A stretch of DNA of 64,000 nucleotides from Holtermannia corniformis (Eukaryota; Basidiomycota; Tremellomycetes; Holtermanniales): the NCBI GenBank assembly GCA_001599935.1, contig BCIJ01000010.1, forward strand, positions 308,444 to 372,443. The letters run 5' to 3'. A model generated the notes under the pieces. That model saw nothing but the letters and a program-made list of their open reading frames with translations, had not been told where the DNA came from and ran no database searches. Shown here piece after piece: positions 11,974-24,129 of this stretch (positions within the stretch are counted from its first letter, which is position 1; each line of letters begins with the position of its first letter). The translations under genes were made by a program, and so were the position numbers.

Positions 11974-12332
11974 ATGGGCCTCCTCTTCGCCGCCGTCAAG
12001 CACGCGCCGGTCTCTAGCTCTCTCACGGCTTTCTCTTCGTACGCATCGCCCAAAAGTCTTCCACAACTACCGACGCTAGCGCAGCTGAAAGAGCAAGCTG
12101 AAAAAGCGGCCGCTGCCTTACCCCCGATGCCTACCCTTCCGGGTTATAACGCAGACGACCGTAAACCGGCGCCAATCAAGAAAGCCGACGCTGGCAGGCA
12201 AGTTACCCGCCCGCGAGCTATTCCTGGGGGGACTTCTCCGCCACCGAAGTACAACGCGGATGATGTTGACTATCCGTTCGCACTGGTGCGTTCGAACCTA
12301 ACGATCTGTACTAGGCGCTGACGTACCGGTGA
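11974..12332 (+). CDS. Small hypothetical protein, Pro/Ala-rich
   Basis: About 110 residues starting MGLLFAAVKHAP, with a Lys/Glu helix (LAQLKEQAEKAAAA) and two short repeats of a YNADD motif (GYNADDRKPAP and KYNADDVDYPF). A possible 29-nt intron after FAL would give the ending ALTYR and stop at 12330-12332; without it the frame stops at 12319-12321. No domain is recognised. Coding-like composition and the repeated motif are the only support. It lies about 200 bp downstream of the MAM3-like gene on the same strand and could be its independent neighbour. Confidence 0.4.
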
Positions 12333-12636
12333 GTAGAAACCTGCAATGAAGACAAGCAACGGCTATACGCGCCAAGATTGTCAGTGTCGCTGATGGCTTC
12401 GAAGACGGGGCTCACTACATACAGCATTCGATCAAAGATACCAGGAATATCTGCAAAGGCCGCTTAGACGAGACGGCGTATGGACGAGGTCGGTATCGCA
12501 GATACCTGGAATGCAACTGACGAAACGACAGAGTCCGCAAGTTTGTTACTTGTCAGAACCTGTGAAGCCAACAGCTGCTGAACAACAGTGAATAGTCCAT
12601 CGATATGAGAATTAGGGGAGCATTCGTTGCACATGA
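12333..12636. other. Gap between convergent genes; no feature recognised
   Basis: I see no convincing reading frame or repeat here. It probably holds the 3' ends of the small gene on the left and of the DUF7727-type gene on the right. Confidence 0.4.
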
Positions 12637-13388
12637 TCATGCGTCTCCCGCCCCCGCTTGCTTTCCGCCACGCATAATCTCACCCTTGCTGATTGCGACG
12701 ACGTAGATGAATGAGGTGATTACGTAGTATACAGCGCAATCGACAGTCTACAGCAGATTAGTCCGACTCAACGTATCGATCATCGCGCCCCACCTGATAT
12801 ATCAGAATACCAAGCACCCCTTCGAGCAAGTACAGTACAGCGCGAAAGTGAAACGAACGATGCAGGGCTGTCCCCGTCAGCTGTTCCTGTCAGCCACCTA
12901 GCGCTACACAGGTACAATGACTGCTCACCGGCGGAAGCGACCATTCTAGTGCAACGGTGAAAAGAGCTATAATCATTGTAATGATTTGCAAGACCGGTGC
13001 CTTGACGATTATGGCCAAGAAGAAATTGGCTGATGGCGGAGGTCTGTGTTGCTGAGCTAATGACTCGGCATGCATACCATGAGACCACGGACATCAAACC
13101 AGCTGGACCCAGTTCGCCACCACTACGTCCTATGCTCAGCCTTGTAGCGGGCGGAACCGCCGCACTCACATCATATCCCAGAAGAACTTCTTGTAGCAGA
13201 TGGCCCAGAAGGAGGCTTGAGTGCTCAGCGATGACCGCGCTCGTACTTGCTCAACACGTACCCCAAGCCATGTCTGACAGTGATATTACTCGTGAGCTAG
13301 TGCCGATCGTCTGTGCTTTCCTTCACTTACAAGCTGCCGAAGACAGAGCGAGCAATCGGCCCCACTCATGGTAGACTAGAGCCCCCAT
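12637..13388 (-). CDS. DUF7727-type four-helix membrane protein (basidiomycete family)
   Basis: Seven exons (13388-13331, 13273-13262, 13215-13170, 13122-13093, 13043-12929, 12886-12794, 12747-12637) sum to 465 nt, 154 aa; the second exon is only 12 nt. The translation shows the features I associate with this uncharacterised fungal family: an N-terminal VYHEWGRLLAL segment, ASFWAICYKKFFWDMIGG, a loop GPAGLIPPPS, and hydrophobic spans FFLAIIVKAPVLQIITMII and LYLLEGVLGILIYQTVD, ending in a small basic tail. About four membrane spans are predicted by eye. The function is unknown. Exon sums and the clean continuity of hydrophobic spans make the model strong although no single exon is conspicuous. 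Confidence 0.82.
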
Positions 13389-13682
13389 AGATGCTTCTTT
13401 GGTATTGTTAGACACCTGGTCTGCGAAATCGATGGTCGGCCAGCGACGGGGCTTGAAATATGCAGACAGGTGTCAGGTCACCAGGACCGTCGAAGCCGAT
13501 CAACAGCTGTGCTCTGATCCGTCAAGGACCGTGAGAGAGGGAGGGAGTGCGTTACTGAACCGGTGGACGCTGTCTACTGCGCATGACTGCCCCATATCTT
13601 CACCCACGAGCGTCAGAGTCTGCACTGTCCTGAAACACAACCTTGATTTTTTGCGTTTCAGGTGGCAGCGTGTACAACTGTG

Positions 13683-16677
13683 TCAGGTCCTAGAACCTAC
13701 AACGTATCCCGAGATATCCTCGATTGCACTCCCAACATCCTTCTCGTAGTCATCTGCACTGATCGTAGACTGAGGGAACTCTGACTCGCTGCCAAGATCG
13801 ACCTCTGATGAGTCATATCGGCCTTGCGTCCGTGCCAAAGGGGATGATCCCAGACCGAGGTTGCTTTGGGCTTGTGTTGCGTGACAAGCGTAGTCACGTC
13901 GATGAATCGTCTGGGACGGAGGTCGACTCGGCTTTGCCAATCGACTGGAATTGAGCAGGGGTTGTGGGTGCGACAAGGTCAAAAGCAGATTCTTGAGGTT
14001 GGGCAAGGTATGACGAAGATCGAGCAAGCGTATGTTGCAATCAAGCATCAGCTGAGACTTGTCAGCAACCAGTCTTGACAATCGGAGATGCACTTGCCAG
14101 CTCTATGTCCTTGTTCAAGAGAAAGACGGCGTACTCGTATCGATACCGCTCTACACCTTTGGCATACAGAGGAAATCTGCGCATGGATCAGTACGGAGCC
14201 GACATGACGCTACCAGCTCACGATCGAGGCCCTTGCATAGCAGAAACAAGATCTTTGACCACACTGCGGCTTCCTGCACAAGTCACAGGGTACGGTATCG
14301 GACGGTCGGTAATGTTGCCAAGAAGTTGTACGACCATTGCAGCGAATCCAAGAGCTGTAGCGGTGCTCTCCTCATCAACCTTTATACCTTCCGGTAACTG
14401 ATTCGAGGGTATTGTAGGAGGTGGTGCGGGGTCTCTTGAGCCGACGGGGATCGGAAGCGGAACGCCGAGAATGGTGTAGAGTAAGGATGCAGGGTCGAGT
14501 GGTTCAATGGGGAAAAGGCTGTCGATCGTCTGGGATAAATGGGCTCGTTGAGAATGTATGGATGGCAGGAGGGCCGCTCGTTCGTCACTGCCATCCAGTT
14601 AGAAAACACAATCAGGGTGTTCGCAGGCACCAACATCTTGCTCTGTATCTGCCCGCGAAGCTCTTCGCCGTGCCCTGCAACAATCTGCCCATTGTCCATG
14701 GCCTTTGCCAAGTTCAATCGTCGCAAGTCGAGAGCGTGCTGCTGTAATACGACTTTGGCTCGCGCTGCAGATTCTCAGTGACTATATACCTGGGACAAGC
14801 TGCAACATACCCTCTTCCGTCTGGAATCTGACTTCAGCCACTTTTGATCGCAGCCACTTGATGCGCTCTTGCCGCTCGTTGGTTTCGCGTTGCTGCAAGA
14901 GTAAGCCTGATTCCGGGGTCCGGCTCCACATACTGGTCGGCGGATATTGGTTGGGTCGAGTAAGGCTCGATCTACCTTCAGGCGAACGTCCTCGACGCTC
15001 CGCACAGTGTCGGTCAATACGGCTTGCATGTTGACCAGTCTGATAATGGGCTTTAGTGATGCCGAGCTCGTCGATCACAATACGCACTGATGGACTGCGC
15101 CGACACCAGGCCCCTTCTTCATCCTCGTCTCGCGCAGACTCCTCTCAACGGCACCCCGCACAATGTCACGCCCCAGGGCCACGCGCCGCTGACGTGCAGC
15201 TTGTTGATCCGGATCTGCAGGCGCAGTGCCCGTTTCAAGTGTTGCGGGCCCTTGGTGTTTGACAGGCAGGTAAAATGATTCGCTGGGATGAGAGGACAAG
15301 TTGAAAATCAAGGTGTTCGGAGGTAGACTCGGCGCCTGCACCAGTCAGCGCGGCTTGGCAGCTTCGGACAGCCTGCAAACCTGGTTATCAACCTTGCGCA
15401 TGTCTCGCAAGGTGACTTTGCCGCTCGCGTCCTGAAGTTTGCGCCACGAGTTCTTGTCTGGTGTCTCGTACCAGACTTGCACTTCAAGTTGACCGGCTGC
15501 GGCGTCATTGACACTGAGCCATGAGGCAAAATCGGCATTCGGATCCAGTCCTTGGAAACGTGGATGCGTCGACGGTCTATGCACTGCTGAGAGGAAGAAC
15601 GGAGTTTGTTGAGAAGCCGTCGCACTGGTCGATGATCTCGAGTGTGTGTGAGTGGGCGTGCGCACTTGAGGTTCACGGTCCAGCGACACTGCGGAAGAAG
15701 TACGAGATCGTGGTGAAGGGCGTACGGAGGTTTTCGCAGACAGATTGTGCAACGGTGACGAGGGCGTCCTGGATCTCGCTGAAGGACTCGTTGCAGGCGT
15801 TGACGATGTTCTCGAACGCGAGCTGATCGACGAGGACGAAGAAGACTGCGATAATGATGGCCGATCCACGTTGACAGCTTGGCTCCGGCGGGATGCTTGT
15901 CTGGTCACACCTGATAGGCTTGTCGAACGTGCCATATTATCTGCACGTTGCAATGGGGGTGGGACACTGCTCCTCTTCTCGGTTGATCTAGGTGCTTGCT
16001 GAGCATCAACCACTAGAAAGGCAACGAAGCTCCGCACTAAGCGGTGGCGGACAAGTTCGCCCAGCTCCTGCTGCTCTCTGGCGGTGGTATGAAGGTCTGC
16101 GCCATTCAGTGTGCTCGACCTTGTGCGTGGCGGATATTGGATGGTGCAGAAGGAAGACATGGATGCGTCCGATGCCGTCCGTAGCCGGACAGAACCCGTA
16201 GGTATGGATGATGAGATTGACAATGTTGATGGTCCTGCATCGGCGGAGAGCGAGGTTGACCGCAGGTGGCCGGAAGGCGACTTGGGCGTGCGCAGACCGT
16301 CATAGCGCAAGTAGGTGAGTTCCGGGGACGAGCTCAACGGTACGTCTTCGTCGATCCTCGCCGTTGTACTCAGGCTGACCCTCCTGAGCTTCTTGAGCGT
16401 CGCCTGGTACACCGGCTGCAGCTCTGCGCCATCAGCCGAGGCACTGCGGTGATGCGAGCTTTCGCGGGGCACGCTCGGTGTCAGGTTATGTATCTGAACA
16501 CTGTACTGCGTCAGACATGCACTATCTCTGATTGTACGCACCCAGTGATATGCCTGATCCGCGGCTAAGTCATGTTGCCCGTCAGCAGTCGGTCGTACTC
16601 GAACACCGAAGGAACCGTACCTCGTCCAAGAGACCGAAAGCAGCGTCTCGCAATCCGGCAGAGCAACTCTCGGCCAT
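13683..16677 (-). CDS. VPS38: VPS38/UVRAG-like subunit of PI3-kinase complex II
   Basis: Homologue of UVRAG/Vps38, which joins Vps34-Vps15-Vps30/Beclin in the endosomal/vacuolar PI3-kinase complex. The start MAESCSAGLRDAAFGLLDE is followed by PRIRHITGVQIHNLTPS, a long Ser-rich linker, a C2-like region (QLEVQVWYETPDKNSWRKLQ and APSLPPNTLIFNLSSHPS), coiled coil (QRETNERQERIKWLRSKV and RRLNLAKAMDNGQI), and the C-terminal UVRAG/Atg14 domain: the PIPYPVTCAGSRSVV-like, RFPLYAKGVERYRYEYAVFL and LNKDIEL-like segments, then LLDLRHTLPNLKNLLL. About eight introns; the protein is roughly 850 aa. It is divergent from the L1-domain gene. Confidence 0.85.
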
Positions 16678-16948
16678 ATCAATGAAACTGCTTTGCTGCT
16701 ACCAAAGCTAGCGATTCTTCTCAGCTCTTTGCGTCATGCGAAGTAAGTTGTAGACAGCATCGCTTGAACACAGCACCGCAGCACCATGCCAGCGCAAGCA
16801 GAATCGCTAGCCGTTTGCTAGGACCGCTAACAGACCCACATGGGTTTGCTAGGACATTCAATGACGTGTAAAAGCCGTCACGTGTGATCACAAAAGTTGA
16901 AGTCACCGAGACCAGTTGCCGCTCAGAGGCTTGTTCAATCGCAACAAG

Positions 16949-18168
16949 ATGGCCGTCGCTTCAACATCAGCTCCTCTGCCCAGCACATTCTCCGAGCAGC
17001 AGGCATCAAAGGCCGTCGACGCTTTGCTCGCGCACCATGCCAAGGAGCATGCAAAGCGGGAGGAAACCGAGCTCATTGTCAAGGATGAGCACGTCTGGCT
17101 TGTCGTCAACACCAAGCGGGATGGCAAGCAGAAGAAGCTGATGCCGACCACAATGTGAGTGCATGGGCTGTCTATATGGAAGCCGCGCTGACTAGGTCAG
17201 TAAACTCCCAAACCCTCCCCTCCCTCCTCCCCCTGCTACTTCGGTCTGCGTGCTGGTCAAGGACCCGCAACGCAAGTACAAGGACTTGATCCACGCCGAG
17301 CACAACATCAAGTTCATTTCACGTGTTGTTGGTGTCGAGAAGCTCAAGGGGAAATTCAAGCCGTATGAAGCCCGGAGACAGTTGATGAAGGAGCACGAGG
17401 TATTCCTGTGCGACGATAGGATTGTTGGCATCTTGCCAAAGTTGCTTGGCAACACCTTCTTCGATGCCAAGAAGTGAGTGTATTGCTCAGGCCAAGGCTC
17501 CCTACTCATCGCGGTACAGGCAACCAATTCCAGTCAACCTGGGGCGCAAGGACCTCAAGGGCGAGCTTTCGCGCGCCATCTCGTCCACTTACTTCCACCC
17601 TTCAGCTGGCACATCCAAGTACGTCGATACCTCAAAGTGCTTCACTATACTGACGATACACAGTGCCATCCGCGTCTCGACCCCTACATCCCATTCCGCT
17701 GAACAGACCCTTGCCAATGTCCTCGCCGCCCTACCCCAAGTCGTAGCTCGACTCGATGGCCAGTGGGACAATGTGCTCAACGTCGGTATCAAGACCAGCA
17801 GCTCTATCTTGCTGCCGATTTGGGCCGCCAGTGTCGCTGGGCGGTTCAACAAGCCCGAGCAAACGCCTCAGGAGGGCAAGAAGGCAAAGGGCAAGAAGAG
17901 CAAGGGCGACATGGAGGTCGACGCGCCTGTCATCGAGAAGTCTGAGCCAACTCCAACTGCTGGTAAAGCGAAGGGCAAACGACCTGCTGAGGATGTCTTG
18001 GACGAGACGGCCAAGTTGACTACGCCGAAACCATCCAAAAAGGTCAAGACAGATGCGCCGGCCCCAGTGATCGCGGGCAAGAAGGCCGCCACGGACCGTA
18101 AGAAGACGGCAGGAGGCGCAGGAGCAGGCAAGAAGCTCAAAGCGGCCGCAATTGGCAAGGCGAAGTAA
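16949..18168 (+). CDS. Ribosomal L1-domain nucleolar protein (UTP30/CIC1/RSL1D1-like)
   Basis: Probable ribosome-biogenesis factor. The N-terminal domain reads QQASKAVDALLAHHAKEHAK then VWLVVNTKRDGKQKKLMPT; the L1 fold follows with VLVKDPQRKYKDLI, FISRVVGVEKLKGKFKPYEA, FLCDDRIVGILPKLLGNTFF and PIPVNLGRKD. The C terminus is very Lys/Ala-rich, as in nucleolar L1-domain proteins. Four or five short introns (17157-17203 is the first). The start at 16949 (MAVAST) gives the usual spacing before the L1 domain. Utp30 and Cic1 cannot be told apart by eye. Confidence 0.87.
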
Positions 18169-18498
18169 CCCGTCCGCGCTGAGATCTTGTTTCGGGGTGG
18201 GGTTGTTGTCAATCGTTACGTATGCATCAGCGTATTTCGGCTCTATAACATTTAAGGCTGTCACCGTGTGGAACGCCGCCAAAAATCATTTCGACAAGGT
18301 GGAGATACCGACCGGCGGCAGGGACGAAGCGATTTGAGTCGGCAAGTCCCGACCTGTTGTCTGCAGGCAGTGGTCGAAGTATGATGCCATACGTTGTCAG
18401 ACTCTGTATGACAAAGAGTCGTAGACCATAATACCATCGAGTGTACACAAGGGCAAATGCAGCTGTGCGACGATGATGCATGCTGACACCACATGATG
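18169..18498. other. Gap between convergent genes
   Basis: Separates the stop of the L1-domain gene from the stop of the acyl-CoA dehydrogenase. No coding frame or repeat is convincing; it should hold the two transcript ends. Confidence 0.4.
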
Positions 18499-20475
18499 CT
18501 ACGAGAATGCAGCAACCCCTGTAATCGCTTTACCCAGGATAAGAGCTGAGCTTGTCAGTACAACCTCGGGCATGATGCGCTTCGACTCGCCATGGATATC
18601 GTGGGTACCTTTTCTCAAATCGTCAGCGATCATCCGCCGAAAGCCAGGGATCGTGGGAGACTGACCCTCGTATGTGTTTGCTACTTGCAGATTCGCTGCG
18701 TGCCGCCCAATAGAATACCTGCATACTCGATCAGCACAGTTCCAGGACCTCGCGATGACCAGACATACTCATCACTGCACGCGTTCCCTCCGAGCGTGTC
18801 AAGCAAGATCCGCGCGTGCTGCAGCGCCTTGCCACAATTATTGCGCTTCAGCATCGAGACCATCTCCGGAGACCATTGCCCGGCGTCTTTGAGTCTACCG
18901 AGCTGCAGCGACCCAAACAAACCGAGCGTCGCTTCAGTTGTGGCGTCCGCGAGCTTCTTCTGGATCAGTTGGAACGATGCAAGTGGCTTGTTGAACTGCT
19001 TGCTGTCAACCTGTCAGCCCCACGCTGCGGGATGAAGGTACAAAGCGCACCGATCAAGCGTGTACTCGCGTGATTTAGCGATACAGTCCTCGAGAGCGCC
19101 CATGACGCCCCACGAGATCCCGTAGCGCGCATTGTTGAGGCACGAGAATGGTGATCCAAGCCCTTGGGATTTCGGCAGCAGTGCGTCATCACCGAGCTCG
19201 ACAGAGTCCATGAAGACTGAGCCGGTGATGGACGCCCGCAACGCGAGCTTGTTTTTGATCGCAGGTGCGGTTAGGCCAGGCATATCCTATCACAGACGTC
19301 AGGTGTCCACAGCAATGATCGACAAGCACGCCGGCAGACCTTCTCTAGAACGAAGCCGCGGATCTTGCCGTCCCACTGGCACTTTGCCCAGATCACAAAG
19401 ACGTCTGCGACTGGCGCGTTGGAGATCCATGTCTTGCTGCCAGAAATGCTGTAGCCACCGCCGTCGAGCTTTTTGACGGTAGTCTCCATTGACGAGGGAT
19501 CCGAGCCGTGATTGGGCTCTGTCAAGCCCTGTCCCGTTTGTCAGGACTGCGATTGTTATAGCGCAGGGATTGTAGACGCACGAAGCAGCCGATGAGCTCG
19601 CCAGTCGCTGACTCGATATCAGCGCGAGGTATGTTCGAGTGCGCTGCAACTAACCCAGCTTGGGCAAGTACTTCTCTTTCTGGGCCTCGGAGCCAAACTG
19701 ATGATGCCCGTCAACGGCCGCCACAACATTGCAATATCGGACAAACCTCATTGATGGGGTGCATGACCACTTGACGCCGCGTGTCAGCATGGACTGGCAG
19801 ACTGTCAAGCTGATACCCACAGGATGACTGAACACTCATCGCTGAGCGGTAGCCTGAATCCACTCTACAATCTGCTCAGCGTCACTCGTTCTTACTTTAG
19901 CGACGCGCACCTCTCGACCTCGCGCGCAATGAGACCATACGCTACACTGCTCACGCCTGCACAGCCGTAGCCTTTGATTGTCGCGCCCAACAGGCCGAGT
20001 TCGCCCATCTCGCGCAGGATCGCAGGATCAAAGTTCTCCTGTGGTACGCTTCGCGTCAGTGAATCTGCCACGGCACGAGTGGGCTTCGATGACGACTGAC
20101 ATGGCGATAGGCGTCTACTACACGCGGTTGCAACTTTTCTTGCGAGTAGTTCTTTGCCACTTCGCTATCGATGTTTTTAGCATGACTTGGCTGGCTGTCG
20201 AGCAACGTACTGGATCGCCGCTTCCTCGTCAGTCAACACGCTCGTCAAGTTGAGCGGGTCCTACGCCTGTTAGCTAGCAATCGGAAAAGCATGCCCGTGG
20301 TCCTTCTACTGACCTCCCAGTCAAATTTGGCGAACTCTGGTGGATTGACATCAGCTCTCCTAGAGCTTGGACAAGCACTTTACTCCAGCAACTGACTTGC
20401 CATACCTCTGGACGCCAGCATCGTCCGTCCTACTGTTCCACCCATTGAAGCCGCTCGAGTAGCCCGCGTCAACAT
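18499..20475 (-). CDS. GCDH: Glutaryl-CoA dehydrogenase, mitochondrial
   Basis: FAD enzyme that converts glutaryl-CoA to crotonyl-CoA in lysine and tryptophan breakdown. The start [20 protein letters not shown] is a typical mitochondrial presequence, followed by [20 protein letters not shown]. Later exons read [68 protein letters not shown] and [14 protein letters not shown]. Near the C terminus are [18 protein letters not shown], the VANTYEGQ segment with the catalytic Glu, and [14 protein letters not shown]. The last motif and the short glutaryl-type substrate loop favour GCDH over other acyl-CoA dehydrogenases. Around a dozen short introns; about 430 aa. Confidence 0.9.
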
Positions 20476-20917
20476 TGTCCTGGGCTGTGCGAATGCTTGG
20501 CTGTCTATACGATTGATCCTCTACAAGTGCTCGATGTCTCGTCGGTGTGGCCGAGGTCACGGGCGGTCCAGTCCAAGATCCGGGGTAACGTGGCTTTTGA
20601 GGACAGTGAAGCCGACAAACGGGTCTCAAGGACTGTGCGCCCAGTATCGTGCAGCGCAGCGCAGTATAGTGTTGACCTATATGAGCTGCTTTACAGCAGA
20701 CGAGGCTTCTCTACGAGTTGCCAAGCGTAGCTATAGCGACACGGCTCGCGCCCTCAGCTAACCACCGCAAGCATCCACCTAACACAAAACGTTGCTAGGT
20801 TGGATAGCATGTAGCGCGCACGGGCCGCTCAGTCCTCATCCTCTGCGAGCTTTGCGTGCTCTTGACCACCAAAGTCACAACGTTGGTACTCGCAACTGAC
20901 CTATACTACGAGTCGTG
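20476..20917. promoter_or_regulatory. Divergent promoter region between two mitochondrial genes
   Basis: 442 bp separate the start codons of the glutaryl-CoA dehydrogenase (-) and frataxin (+). No other gene is visible, so the region should carry both promoters. I cannot point to a specific factor site. Confidence 0.5.
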
Positions 20918-21655
20918 ATGTCGAGAGCACTGCCAACACCGCTCAGACGCTGCTGCAGATCAGCTCGGCTCGTACGGCCTCCGGCTATCGTCTCATCGTT
21001 CCGAGCGGTGCACGCTTCGGCGTCGTCGTCTCGGCCTGCAGCTACGGTACCGCGGTGGACGGCAGAGGTACCAAAGCCGGATGAGACGTTGCAGGTCAAT
21101 GTGTATGAGCAAGCGTCAGTCTGCGACCTGTGGCTGCCTGACGATTGTAGCTGACGTCAGCACAGGACGCTAACCGCGCAAGAGTATGAGAATCTCGCCA
21201 GCGACGCTATGGATCGACTGCACGAGAACCTCGAGATTTATGTGGAGGAGTACGGCCCAGAAGGGAGTGGCGCGTGGGAGGTGGAATACAGTGTACGTTG
21301 CTGTGCTGGTGGTCCCCCAAAGCTTACTGGCGCTCAGTCGGGCGTCATGACGCTTGCGCTGGCTTCACGAGGGACATATGTCATCAACAAGCAGCCACCA
21401 AACCAGCAGATTTGGATGTCAAGTCCAATCAGGTCAGTTGATCACCTTGCTCAGTTCAACACTAGCTCATGAAGCCGTGTTCACAGCGGACCGTCGCGGT
21501 TCAGCTTTGCGCACAAGCCAAGCCCAGACGGGACATGGTATCATCACCGTACATCCCAAACCCTCGGCGATATCCTTGATCGCGAGCTAAAGGGTATCCT
21601 TGCGGACGAGGGCGGCGGTGCAGGGACAGGGTGGGAGGGCAGCGGGCTGAACTGA
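20918..21655 (+). CDS. YFH1: Frataxin, mitochondrial
   Basis: Iron-binding activator of Fe-S cluster assembly in the mitochondrial matrix. The N terminus MSRALPTPLRRCCRSARLVR is a basic, Arg-rich presequence. The mature part shows TAQEYENLASDAMDRLHENL, an acidic IYVEEYGPE strand, SGVMTLALASRGTYVINKQP, PNQQIWMSSPISGPSRF and KPSPDGTWYHHRTSQTLGDI. This is the frataxin order of acidic helix, beta sheet (GTYVINKQxPNxQIW) and C-terminal helix. Four short introns. Divergent from GCDH. Confidence 0.93.
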
Positions 21656-21872
21656 AGGGACTCGAGTGCTCGACAGGTGGTATACATATGCCTCTACGGC
21701 TCTATTAAGAGTGAGAAAGAGTGTACAATGGTTTGGGCGACGTGAGGAGATCAGGCAGTGATACAAGCCAGAGCCAGCTCTGTGGGAGGGTGTCTATCGA
21801 AAAGTTGGGAGAATGGTGTTTGTCGATTTGTGTTTCGCCTCATATCGCGGTCAGGAGGGGATACGGATCCTT

Positions 21873-22253
21873 TCAATGCCGATCCGGGTGCAGTAGCTGC
21901 GGCAACGTCCCATCGGACTCTGATGACGGGGATGAAGCCGTGCTGACGCTCGGAGACGACGTCGACGCAGCATAGCCGAATGTTCGCTCCAGCACCATGG
22001 ACTCGGAGTCGGCGCGTTTTCTCTACGCAGCCGTTAACCCTCGACAGCACCCACTATGCACACTACATATCGCACTCACGTTCCCAGCCGCCTGGTCTGT
22101 CCTGGTCCCCTGCTCTCTCAAGCTCGCTCTACGCAGTTGCTGCCTCGCCATCTGTGCACGCATCCACTCTTCATCCTCGTGGTCAGCTTGCGTCGCCGCT
22201 GGCAGCAAGCTGAGCGAGACGGCGAACAGGACGGTGGCGAGGATGGCTGGCAT
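21873..22253 (-). CDS. Small hypothetical protein with an N-terminal signal/anchor
   Basis: Two exons joined by a gtgagt...tag intron in the region 22080-22020 give about 107 residues. The N terminus MPAILATVLFAVSLSLLPAA is a clean signal peptide or membrane anchor, followed by a charged helix (DEEWMRAQMARQQLRRASLR) and a Ser-rich end. No family recognised. The intron sits in phase and removes an in-frame stop, which supports a real gene. It could be a small mitochondrial or ER membrane protein, or secreted. Confidence 0.5.
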
Positions 22254-22444
22254 GCCTGCGCCTCGAGTGTGGTTGACTGTTGGACAAGAGCGACCAGCGC
22301 TCGGCCTCTGGGAAGATTATTGTGCTCAGGATGAGATTGCGCTAAAGCCAGGGGCTAGTAGGATTAGCGCCTCCTTTCCGTCTCGGGCTCGGATCGTCCG
22401 GAAGCCCGATCGATGCACTGCATCGACGTGGTGCACATTACACT

Positions 22445-24129
22445 CTACCGCCTCACACCTCTGACGACTCGCTCCCAGCCTGCGATCCGCGTCTTGATGG
22501 CCTCGAGATTGGATGTGGCAAAGACCTCGTCGGTGGACCTCGAGGCGATCGGGACGTGGTGCACTAGCCCGTCGAGCGTGAGAAGCAGGCTGAGGATCTC
22601 GGGTAATGACTGTCGAGTGGAGTGGGAAGACGACCATCAGCGGATCTGTCGGAACACGACGAGGCAGTGGACGCACATTGACAAAGGCTTCGGGCAGATT
22701 GGCCGTTGGTGCCGGTTGGGCGTGGTCCGCGGCCGCGGCCGCAGCGTGCAGTGTCAACCCCTCGGCAACGCGCCGCATCTCCTCGACGCTCGCCTGCAGC
22801 CGCGCCTGCTGCTCTGTTGTGGCCGCCAGCATGGTCAACAGCAATGTTGGGTCAAGACTGTCGCCGTGGTCGGGCTTGACATGTGGACTGTACCACGGCG
22901 TCGTCGGCATCGGCGCTTCGCCTTCACTCGCGCTCGCGCTCGTCGTCTCGAACTCTGTCTCCGAGTCGGTAACCGCCAAAGTGGACGGGCGCCGGCCGAG
23001 AGCATAGCGCAAAGTTGACGACGTTTTGCGCGGCTGTGGCTGAGCAGGAGACGAGCGCCAGGTTGAGGGTTTCGCAGGCCGGTCGTAGTCCTGCTGATGC
23101 GTCAGCATCGTCTGCTTCCATCGTCATGCGACCACGCATAGCTAACGATGGGCGATCACTGACCTCGCTGACCTCTTCGTGGTCGATTGCACCCTCGCCC
23201 AGCCCGGCAAAGAGCGCACCACTGCCTCGACTCTTGGACGGTGTATCATCCCTCTCTGCTTCCCCCACCTCCCTCTCACCGCGACCGTCCTCGAGAACCG
23301 GCACCTTATCGGGCGGTAGCGGAAAAGCAGACAAGATCCCAGCACCCTGCACTACGCTCTCTGCGTCTCTCGATAACGGCAAAGGGCTAGGGCCAGGCGT
23401 CGACGCCGCGCGCCTCGGCTGGAACGCGTTTGTCCTGGGCGATGGCAGAGCCGCAAACGGATCACCGTCTTCAAGACCGATCCCGCGACCTGCTGCCGAA
23501 ACATGGGTATCGTCTGATCGGGCGCGCTGATGGGGTGTCGGAACAGGAACCGGACTGAGCGGTAGTGGAACAGCATGGGCCGTGATGGGATATGTCTGAT
23601 CAAAATCGAGATACGTCGCTCGCGAGGACAGTGCGAGCGCGCGGGGTGAAGTCCGCTTCTTGGTCGTCTGGGTGCGTGCGAGCCCAGTGCCACTCGGGCG
23701 AGACGAAGAGCGGCGTGGACTGGAATGGGCGGTACGCTTGGGAAGTTTGAGCGGGGTGAGAGCCGTTTGGCCTCTGACACCTGCAAAGTCTTTAGGAGGC
23801 GTCGGGAGCGGGTTGACGCCCTGGGATCTTGGCGGTACACGACGCTGCGGCGACGGTGTAGGCGTCCGGTCCCTTTCCTCGAGATCGGCCATGGCGAGCG
23901 CGGCGACCAGCTTGGATTTGGGCGTCGCGCCCTCTTCAGACTCGGATCCGGACTCTGGCTCGCTCGTCCCGAGGACGTCCACCATCTGTTCGAAACTGTG
24001 TGCCGACACGGACGGCTTGCAGCCAGAGCTCGAGTCTGAGCCGTCACTGGTTGCGGACAGGAGCGACTGCGAGTCTGGGTACGGCTCGAGTCTGTTGGCG
24101 TCTGATAGCACGCGGCGTGGGAAGTCCAT
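22445..24129 (-). CDS. Hypothetical Ser/Pro-rich protein with C-terminal helical region
   Basis: Roughly 500 residues. Exon 1 from 24129 (MDFPRRVLSDANRLEPYPDS) is mostly disordered, with many SP and TP sites and acidic patches (SESEEGATPKSK). After an intron ending at about 23090 comes DYDRPAKPSTWRSSPAQP. A helical C terminus follows (LDPTLLLTMLAATTEQQARL, QASVEEMRRVAEGL). A second intron (gtcaatgtg...gacag, about 73 nt) leads to SLPEILSLLLTLDGLVHHVP and a TAG at 22445-22447. No known domain. The pattern of many proline-directed sites plus a coiled segment suggests a cytoskeletal or regulatory scaffold, but this is a guess. Confidence 0.6.

Noticed and set aside
22413..23018. A 201-codon plus-strand frame
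   Set aside because: It is antisense to the better supported Ser/Pro-rich protein and its composition mirrors that gene.
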